DNA of 27,232 bases, taken from the NCBI GenBank assembly GCA_964608495.1, contig CAZSOQ010000046.1:1-27232 (forward strand), given 5' to 3'. The position numbers were made by a program, and so were the translations under genes. This stretch comes from JAKORR01 sp964608495. GTDB taxonomy: Bacteria; Armatimonadota; Zipacnadia; Zipacnadales; FEN-943. The first letter of the stretch is position 1; every line of letters starts with the position of its first letter. The notes under the pieces were generated by a model, which was not told the DNA's origin, ran no database searches, and saw only the letters and a list, made by a program, of their open reading frames with translations. Shown here piece after piece: positions 1 to 5,520 of the stretch.

Positions 1-25
1 CCCCTGTGACGACAACCTTCGTCAT
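1..25 (-). CDS. 5' end of a possible NAD-dependent epimerase / SDR gene (partial)
   Basis: Reading on the minus strand, an ATG 34 nt downstream of the DUF4159 stop opens a frame that runs off the window edge after eight codons, giving MTKVVVTG. A hydrophobic beta strand ending in T-G at this distance from the start is typical of the first Rossmann strand of extended short-chain dehydrogenases and sugar epimerases. The sequence shows only these eight residues, so the family is an inference. The spacing suggests it is the third gene of the VWA-DUF4159 transcription unit. No good Shine-Dalgarno is visible; only a weak GAG lies upstream. Confidence 0.35.
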
Positions 26-59
26 GGTGTCGAATCTCGCTCGTGTCGCGCCTCTCGGA

Positions 60-776
60 TCAGTGCGTGAGAGCGTAGGTGACGATGTTCACGCCCATCC
101 TGAGCGCCTGTTCCCGCAGCTCAGGGGGGTCGTTGTGCACCTCGGGCGCCTCCCAGCCGTCGTTCAGGTCCGTGTTGTAGCTGTAGAACAACACGACTCG
201 CCCCTCGTGAAGGATACCATAGCCGTGGGGCGGGCCCCCGTGGTGCTCGTGGATCTTCGGCAGGCCGCCGCCGAAGTCGTAGAAGCAGTGATAGATCGGG
301 TGGCTGTGGGGCAATTCCACGAGCGGGCGGTCCGGGAATAGCTTCTTGACCTCCGGGCGGAAGGACTCGTCCATCCCGTAGTTGTCGTCCACATGTAGGA
401 ACCCGCCACTGGTGAGGTACCGGCGCAGGTTCTCGCGTTCGGCCGGCGTGAAGGCGATCTTACCATGCCCCGTGGCGAATACGAGGGCGTAGTCGAACAG
501 CCGGGGCGAGCGGGGCTCGACGGTGTCGGGCTGGGCCTCGATGTCCACGGTCGTGCGCCCGCGCACCTCGGCGAGCAGGCGCGGCAGGCCCGTCGGGTTC
601 ACGTACCAGTCGCCGCCGCCGCCATACTTCAGGCGCGCGGCCTTGACGGCCGCCGAGGCAGGCGTCTGGGCCGAGGCCAGCAGGCCCACGCCCAGGGCCA
701 CGGCGAGCAGCGCGGGCCAGGGAGCCGGCGCGGTGCCGTGCGGGGGCCTGCCGGGCGCGTGCCTCACTTTCGTCAT
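60..776 (-). CDS. DUF4159 domain protein, secreted or membrane-anchored
   Basis: A 238-aa protein. A hydrophobic N-terminal segment (about residues 16-42, ending ASAA) looks like a signal peptide or signal anchor. The rest matches the DUF4159 family: a LKYGGGGDWY opening, a central FLHVDDNYGMD motif and a C-terminal helix before the stop. DUF4159 has a class I glutamine-amidotransferase-like fold of unknown biochemical role and usually lies beside VWA, DUF58 and MoxR-type ATPase genes; that is family knowledge. The start chosen is the ATG whose first bases overlap the upstream stop (ATGA, 773-776), with a GGTGGGG-type ribosome site a few bases before it. A GTG four codons upstream is possible but less attractive. 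It is probably translationally coupled to the VWA gene. Confidence 0.85.
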   Translation of the reverse strand: MTKVRHAPGRPPHGTAPAPWPALLAVALGVGLLASAQTPASAAVKAARLKYGGGGDWYVNPTGLPRLLAEVRGRTTVDIEAQPDTVEPRSPRLFDYALVFATGHGKIAFTPAERENLRRYLTSGGFLHVDDNYGMDESFRPEVKKLFPDRPLVELPHSHPIYHCFYDFGGGLPKIHEHHGGPPHGYGILHEGRVVLFYSYNTDLNDGWEAPEVHNDPPELREQALRMGVNIVTYALTH

Positions 777-2878
777 ACCATGCCCCACCTTCGCCGGAGA
801 AGCCAGTCGCTAGCCAGGAGCGCCAAGACCACCAGGCCCAGGCCGAGGCCCCGCGCCGGGTCCAGCCGCCGGGGCCTGCTCACCGAGCGCTCCTCGCCGG
901 GCAGCCACTGCGCCACCTGGTCCAGCCCTTCCCACGCCAGCAGCCGACCACCCGTCGCCTCGGCGATGGCCCGGAGCATCGGCGCCTCGGGGCTGGGCCA
1001 GCGCCACTCCCTGCTGGTGGCCACCACCTCGATCTCCAGCCGATCCTCACCCGCCCGACTGCCGGCGCTGGTGGCCTGAGCTCGCAGCAGGTACTTGCCG
1101 GGACTAAGGGACGGCAGGCGGGCCCGGCGCTTCCCCGGTCCCGCGCCCTCCATGGACAAGCTGCCGAGGACCTTCTCAGCGCGCAAGACGTCGAGGCGCA
1201 CAGCGTCCACGCCTTGCCGCACCTCGGCGGTGACCATTATGGGATCGCCCGCCAGGGCGGTCAATCTGTCCGCCAACAGGGTGACCGCCCGCGGCGGACG
1301 CGGCGCCAGCAGCCACGCCACGAGCTTGAGCCACAGGTCGCGATGCGCGGCTCGACTCCTGTCGCCGGCCGCGCTGCTGAGCAGCCAGCGGTAGGTGGTG
1401 TCCGTGGCCAGCACGGCGCTGCGGACCGCGGCGTCGTCGCGGAGGCACAGGAGCGGGCCGCCGTCGGTCGAACGCAGGATGACGCGGCTGCCCGCGCGCG
1501 GGCTGCCCAGGCCATTCACGGCCGCCAGGGCGGGCAGGCCCTGCCACAGGGACGCGTCAAGCTCGAGCGGCGGGCCGCCGTCGGGCGCGGCCACGAAGAC
1601 CGCCCGCGCCTGGTGAGAGCCGATCGGCGTGGGAAGAAGCTGTTGAATCTCGTCCGGCAGGCCGGGCGCCCGGGGTCCGCCGAGGGCCAGCAAGGCGGCG
1701 TCGCCCGCGCTCACGCGCCGGGCTACCGTGCCGCGGGCCCGCGCGGTCAGGGCCTCGGCCGAGAGGTCGCCGAGCACGTAGGCCGCGGCCCCGTCGAAAC
1801 CTACCACTCCCGCGGCGTCGTCGAGCTTCCTGGCCTCGGGCAACTCCTGCCACCACGCGGAGGCCGTCTTGCGCACCGCGAGGGAGACCTTGATCTCCTG
1901 CAGGCGGGCCAGCAGCCGCCTGAGCGCCGCCATCTCCGGGCGCGGCGAGCCGTCAAGGTAGACCAGCCGCCGCTCCGCCGGGACGACGTCCACTATCACA
2001 GCCTGCGCATTGTCCTCTCGGCTGATCTCGGCGGGCAGGGCGTCCAGGCGCACGAGGACGCGGTGACGGCCGGGTTTGGCCGCCACGAAAGCGAACTGGG
2101 CCCTGCCCGTGCCGTCGTCCCCCAGACCGGCCGTCAGGGCTCCCGTGGGGCCCGCGCTCGTCCCCCACTGCCCCGCCACCTGGCCCCCCGGCTCAGTGGG
2201 AGACGAGACCAGAGCAGCGACGCTCACGCTCTCGCCGGCCCTGACCTGCCGGGGGGCGCGCAGCCCCAGGAGCTTGCGGTTCGGCATCGCCTGCCTGGCT
2301 CCGACGGCCACGGCGAACACGGGCGGCAGGCCGCGGGCCAGCCGCCCGGCATAGGGCGGCGTCATCCTCTCGGTGTCCACGCCGTCGCTGACCAGCAGCA
2401 CGGCCGCGGCATGGCTGCGGGCCGCCTCGACCTGGAGCTGCTGAAGGGCCACGCTCAGGTCCGTGGTGCTTCCCCCGGAGGGGAGTTGCCGCGCCGCCAG
2501 AGGCAGCAGCAGGTCCGCGAAGCGGTAGACCTCGACGGGACGGTCCGCGGCCAGCCTGTCGAGCAGACCGCCGGGCGCCAGGAGGCGCTTGGTCACGGCC
2601 TCGCGGCGGGTCGTGGGGCCGGGCATGTCGGGCAGGTCCATGCTGTCGCTGCAGTCGAGGGCGACGAGGACGGGGCCCGGCTGGCGGGCTGTCCGCCACA
2701 CAAGCCAAGCCGGCCCCGCCGCCAGGAGGGCGGCGGAGAGGACGACGGCCATTCGCAGGGCAGCCAGCAGGACGCGACGCCGACGGGAGATGCCGGCGAG
2801 GCGGCGCACGCTAGCCCAGACGAGACCGGCGCCGAAAAGGAGGATGCAGGCTGCCCAGAGGAGTTTTGAGGCGGGCAT
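773..2878 (-). CDS. VWA domain membrane protein, BatA-like / glutamine-amidotransferase-like
   Basis: A 701-aa protein with two N-terminal membrane segments (about 4-22 and 37-60) and a C-terminal membrane segment just before a basic end (RRRWGMV). Between them is a von Willebrand A domain with an intact metal site: D75-C-S77-D-S79, a Thr at 138/139 in GGSTTD, and SDG at 164-166. The large region after the VWA domain contains Ig-like strands and a GATase-like segment (YVLGDLS, LLALGGPR), as in planctomycetal proteins encoded beside DUF4159. The start is the ATG preceded by GAGGA eight bases upstream; a longer frame exists, but its extra 51 residues are proline- and arginine-rich and lie beyond the promoter and ribosome site. 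Families of this type are thought to act in envelope or aerotolerance-like complexes with MoxR ATPases. No MoxR or DUF58 gene is in this window. Confidence 0.82.
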   Translation of the reverse strand: MPASKLLWAACILLFGAGLVWASVRRLAGISRRRRVLLAALRMAVVLSAALLAAGPAWLVWRTARQPGPVLVALDCSDSMDLPDMPGPTTRREAVTKRLLAPGGLLDRLAADRPVEVYRFADLLLPLAARQLPSGGSTTDLSVALQQLQVEAARSHAAAVLLVSDGVDTERMTPPYAGRLARGLPPVFAVAVGARQAMPNRKLLGLRAPRQVRAGESVSVAALVSSPTEPGGQVAGQWGTSAGPTGALTAGLGDDGTGRAQFAFVAAKPGRHRVLVRLDALPAEISREDNAQAVIVDVVPAERRLVYLDGSPRPEMAALRRLLARLQEIKVSLAVRKTASAWWQELPEARKLDDAAGVVGFDGAAAYVLGDLSAEALTARARGTVARRVSAGDAALLALGGPRAPGLPDEIQQLLPTPIGSHQARAVFVAAPDGGPPLELDASLWQGLPALAAVNGLGSPRAGSRVILRSTDGGPLLCLRDDAAVRSAVLATDTTYRWLLSSAAGDRSRAAHRDLWLKLVAWLLAPRPPRAVTLLADRLTALAGDPIMVTAEVRQGVDAVRLDVLRAEKVLGSLSMEGAGPGKRRARLPSLSPGKYLLRAQATSAGSRAGEDRLEIEVVATSREWRWPSPEAPMLRAIAEATGGRLLAWEGLDQVAQWLPGEERSVSRPRRLDPARGLGLGLVVLALLASDWLLRRRWGMV

Positions 2879-2903
2879 GGCGGCAGTCCTCAGCTCAGTC
2901 GGG

Positions 2904-2909
2904 ATTATA
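2904..2909 (-). promoter_or_regulatory. Perfect -10 box (TATAAT) for the VWA operon
   Basis: The minus strand reads TATAAT 26 bases ahead of the VWA ATG, in otherwise very GC-rich DNA. That predicts transcription starting near 2897 and a leader of about 19 nt containing the GAGGA ribosome site. No convincing -35 is present at 15-18 bp spacing (best hexamer TGGCGG), so an activator or an alternative sigma factor may be needed. Confidence 0.45.
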
Positions 2910-3053
2910 GACGGGGCGGGCCGTGGCCGCCATAAGCCTCGCGCCGGGGGCCCGGATGGGCAGTGGTCACGGAACCGGGCAGGGCACGCCAGGCCGGGGC
3001 AAGGCCGGGCCCGCGGCGCCGGGAAGTCCATCCCCGAATCCGGCGTTCTAGGC

Positions 3054-3059
3054 TATACT
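3054..3059 (+). promoter_or_regulatory. Possible -10 box (TATACT) for the SPFH operon
   Basis: TATACT lies 77 bases before the ATG of the first gene of the plus-strand operon, inside the 257-bp divergent intergenic region 2879-3135. It is one of only two TATA-type hexamers I noticed there. The hexamer 17 bp upstream (TCCCCG) is not a -35. No other structure was recognised in this gap. Confidence 0.28.
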
Positions 3060-3135
3060 ACCTCGTACCATACGGCTTCATCGTTCCGCCGGCCGCACCA
3101 TAAGGCAGGCGAACGGTGTGCGGGAGGCACGGGAC

Positions 3136-3654
3136 ATGTCCGATCTGCGGGACCGAGCACGGGAAGACGAGAGTCCGTTGCAGCGACTGCTCGACTTCAT
3201 CCCCGGCTTCCAGGGCTATCGCGAGCGCGACCTTCGGCGGCGGGGCGATCAGCTTCTCAGAGACCACCTCGTGGGCCTGCTCGACGGCGAGCGGGCCAAG
3301 CTGCGGCGCAAGGCGGCGGACCTCAGCCGCGCCGCCGCGCTGGACGCCGTGGGCGATCTGGACAGAGTCCTGGGCCAGCTCACCAAGGTGCGGGACAAGA
3401 TTCGCTATGCCGACTACGGGTACACCGGCTGGTTCGACACGCCCCAGATCCGCGAGGACGAGCTGGACCGCCTGTATGAATACGATCTCTCCCTGCGCGA
3501 GTTCATCGCGGCGATCCAGGGCAAGGTGGAGGCAGTGATGGCGGCCGACGGTCCGGCGCTGGCGCCGGCCCTGAGCGAGCTCAGCGGCGCCATCCTGGAG
3601 CTCGAGGGGATGGTGGAGCATCGCGGGGAGGTCGTCGAGCGCCTCGTCCCTTAG
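3136..3654 (+). CDS. Helical protein of the SPFH/zinc-ribbon operon, function unknown
   Basis: A 172-aa soluble protein with no signal peptide. It begins with an acidic and basic N-terminus, then a FIPGFQGYRERD segment followed by RRRGDQLLRDHL and long amphipathic helices. A conserved-looking YADYGYTGWFD motif (about residues 93-103) sits between the helices. I recognise this pattern (PG-[FY]-[KQ]-G-Y-x-E, helices, then a YGY-x-G-[WF]-FD motif) as a helical family often encoded next to SPFH proteins with zinc ribbons, but no biochemical role is known to me. The start is the ATG with GGGAGG eight bases upstream; a GTG six codons earlier overlaps that ribosome site and is rejected. The next gene starts 23 bases after its stop. 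Confidence 0.72.
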   Translation: MSDLRDRAREDESPLQRLLDFIPGFQGYRERDLRRRGDQLLRDHLVGLLDGERAKLRRKAADLSRAAALDAVGDLDRVLGQLTKVRDKIRYADYGYTGWFDTPQIREDELDRLYEYDLSLREFIAAIQGKVEAVMAADGPALAPALSELSGAILELEGMVEHRGEVVERLVP

Positions 3655-3677
3655 GCCGGTCGCACGGGGGTACCAAA

Positions 3678-4277
3678 ATGGCATTGGCTTTCTCGATTGA
3701 CCAGGTCCTGGCGGTGGAGGGCGAAGACTACGTCGTGCAGTCCGTGTCGCGCCTGGCCGGCACGCAAGGCACTTGGCAAGTGGCGCGTCTGTCGGCGGCC
3801 GGCGCGGCGGGGCCGTGCATGTTGGCCCTCAGGGACGCCGAGTTCTACGAGGCGGCCTCGGTCGAGGGCGTCGCGGGAGGGCCCTCGGGGCCGCCCCGGC
3901 AGGGCGACAGGGCGGTGCTCGGTGGAGCCACCTTCGAGCTCGTTAGCTACGGGCCCGCGAGCCTGGAGGCGGAGGAGAAGGGGAAGCCGAGGGTCTTCGA
4001 CCGCGGCGACCTGGCCGTGTACCGTCAGGTGTCGGCCGGCGGTGGGGAGGCGGAGCTGGAGCCGGGTCCCGCTGAGAGCGCCGTCTCGCTGAGGCAATTC
4101 AACCTGATCTCCGAGGGGCGGGCCGGGGGGATTCAGGCGGTGGCCGACGGCGCGGCCCCAGGCGATTCACTGATCGAGACCTGCTACCTGGTGGTCTTCA
4201 GCAGTCCGCGACGCCACCTGGGCTTCATCGCGCGTGCCATGCCTGCCTCGGCGGTCAGCGTCTACGGCCAGGCATGA
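3678..4277 (+). CDS. DUF4178-like protein of the SPFH operon
   Basis: A 199-aa protein, probably soluble, with no membrane segment. It is rich in short beta strands and opens with an ALAFSIDQVLAVEGEDYVVQ-type strand pair, then tryptophan and charged strands. This resembles the DUF4178 fold (a small beta-barrel-like domain, often present twice) that accompanies SPFH and PspA-like genes. Two roughly equal halves (about 5-90 and 90-199) could be a degenerate duplication. The assignment to DUF4178 is a pattern-level guess. The start ATG follows a GGGGG tract by several bases. It lies between the helical gene and the SPFH gene with gaps of 23 and 22 bases, so the three are very likely co-transcribed and probably form a complex. 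Confidence 0.55.
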   Translation: MALAFSIDQVLAVEGEDYVVQSVSRLAGTQGTWQVARLSAAGAAGPCMLALRDAEFYEAASVEGVAGGPSGPPRQGDRAVLGGATFELVSYGPASLEAEEKGKPRVFDRGDLAVYRQVSAGGGEAELEPGPAESAVSLRQFNLISEGRAGGIQAVADGAAPGDSLIETCYLVVFSSPRRHLGFIARAMPASAVSVYGQA

Positions 4278-4299
4278 CCCTTCACAGGAGGCTTAAGCA

Positions 4300-5430
4300 A
4301 TGGGACTTCAGGTCGTTGAATGGCGAGACGAGACGGGAACGGAGATCGTGCACCGCTGGCCGGCCTACGGGTCAGGCGAGGTCCGTCTCGGTGCGCAACT
4401 GGTGGTGCGGGAGAGCCAAAGCGCCGTGTTCTTCAGGGACGGGCGGGCCCTGGACGTCCTCGGGCCCGGCCGCCACACCCTGACCACCCTCAACCTGCCC
4501 CTGCTCGGTCAACTGGTGAACCTGGCCTTCGGGGGCCAGACGCCCTTCCAGAGCGAAGTCTACTTCGTCAACATGCGCACCTTCACCCAGCTTCGCTGGG
4601 GGACGGTGTCGCCCGTGATCTTCCGCGACAAGGAGCTGGCGATGGTCCGCCTGCGGGCCCACGGCCTGTACACCATGCGCATCCAGGACCCCCAGCTCTT
4701 TGTGAACACCGTCGTGGGCACCGAGCACCGCTACGACACGGAGACGGTCGGGGACTGGCTGCGGGACTTCATCGTGGCGCGCTTCAACGACACCCTGGGC
4801 GAGGTCGTGGAGACCGTCCTCGACCTGCCCCAGCACTACGACGAGCTGGGCGCGGCGGTGAAGGCGCGCCTGCAGGAGGACTTCGGGCGCTACGGCATGG
4901 AGCTGATTGACCTCCTCATCGAGGCCATCGTGCCGCCCGAGGAAGTCGTGCGAATGATAGACCAGCGCGCGGCCATGGAGGCCGTGGGCGACCAGCAGCG
5001 CTTTCTGCTGTACCGCACGGCCCAGGCCATCGGCGATATGCCCGGGGCCGGAGGCGAAGGCGGAGGAGCCGCGGCAGCCGGCGCCGGCATCGGCGCGGGC
5101 ATCGGTATGGGCGCGGCCATGGCCCACGCCGTCACGGGCGCCATGAGTGGCCAGCAGCAGCAGGGCGGCCAGCAACAGCAGCAGCAGCAACCGGCGGCGG
5201 GCGGACACTGCGCCAAGTGCGGCGCCGCGCTGCCCGCGGGGGCCAGGTTCTGCCCGGGCTGCGGCGAGCCGGTCGCGCAGGCCGCGAGCCACTGCACCAA
5301 GTGCGGGGCCGAGCTTGCCGCCGGCGCGCGCTTCTGCGCCCAGTGCGGCCAGCAGGTAGGCGCCGAGCCCGAGCAGCCACCGGCCGATCAGGAGTCCCAA
5401 GACGAGCCTCAGGGCGACTCCACTGGCTAG
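4300..5430 (+). CDS. SPFH / virion-core-like protein with polyQ linker and two C-terminal zinc ribbons
   Basis: A 376-aa protein. Residues about 5-245 are an SPFH (band 7)-like domain of the virion core protein type (COG4260-like): strands around VVRESQSAVFFRDGRA, LGPGRHTL and SEVYFVNMRTF, then helical LQEDFGRYGMELIDLLIEAI. Residues 248-282 are a Gly/Ala-rich spacer, 285-297 a glutamine-rich linker, and 304-321 and 332-349 two CX2C-X10-CX2C zinc ribbons (Cys 304/307/318/321 and 332/335/346/349). It lacks the membrane hairpin of classical flotillins, so peripheral membrane or oligomeric assembly is inferred. AGGAGG lies eight bases before the ATG, a very strong ribosome site. Together with the two upstream genes it forms an operon of the kind implicated in envelope stress. 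Confidence 0.82.
   Translation: MGLQVVEWRDETGTEIVHRWPAYGSGEVRLGAQLVVRESQSAVFFRDGRALDVLGPGRHTLTTLNLPLLGQLVNLAFGGQTPFQSEVYFVNMRTFTQLRWGTVSPVIFRDKELAMVRLRAHGLYTMRIQDPQLFVNTVVGTEHRYDTETVGDWLRDFIVARFNDTLGEVVETVLDLPQHYDELGAAVKARLQEDFGRYGMELIDLLIEAIVPPEEVVRMIDQRAAMEAVGDQQRFLLYRTAQAIGDMPGAGGEGGGAAAAGAGIGAGIGMGAAMAHAVTGAMSGQQQQGGQQQQQQQPAAGGHCAKCGAALPAGARFCPGCGEPVAQAASHCTKCGAELAAGARFCAQCGQQVGAEPEQPPADQESQDEPQGDSTG
5152..5190 (+). repeat. In-frame CAG/CAA tract encoding polyQ linker
   Basis: Thirteen codons in which eleven are CAG or CAA, interrupted once by two glycine codons. It encodes the linker between the SPFH domain and the zinc ribbons. Trinucleotide tracts change length without breaking frame, so the linker may vary between strains. 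Confidence 0.7.
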
Positions 5431-5496
5431 GGCGCTTGCTCGCGCACCGTCGCTGGAAGGTCCCCGCGGCCACACACCGGGCGGTCGGTTTTCCAC

Positions 5497-5514
5497 CTGT
5501 CACGGGAGGGACAG
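5497..5514 (+). promoter_or_regulatory. Small hairpin presenting the Shine-Dalgarno of the propeller gene
   Basis: CTGTC (5497-5501) and GACAG (5510-5514) can pair around an eight-base loop that contains most of the GGGAGGG ribosome site of the gene starting at 5521. A related CACCCGGGAGGGACAG arrangement precedes the oxidoreductase at 14280, with only a three-base stem. Regulation is inference. The remaining part of the 90-bp gap 5431-5520 shows no terminator, so read-through from the SPFH operon is possible. Confidence 0.3.
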
Positions 5515-5520
5515 CCGCCG

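Noticed and set aside
6..341. Plus-strand open frame at the left edge
   Set aside because: It is antisense to the DUF4159 gene and shows no family signature.
1214..2869. 551-codon plus-strand frame opposite the VWA gene
   Set aside because: The minus strand encodes an intact MIDAS site and membrane segments; the plus frame is Gly/Arg/Gln/His-rich with no domain.
2879..3031. 51-residue N-terminal extension of the VWA protein
   Set aside because: The extension is Pro/Arg-rich, precedes the membrane segment, and contains the TATAAT box; the downstream ATG has its own GAGGA.
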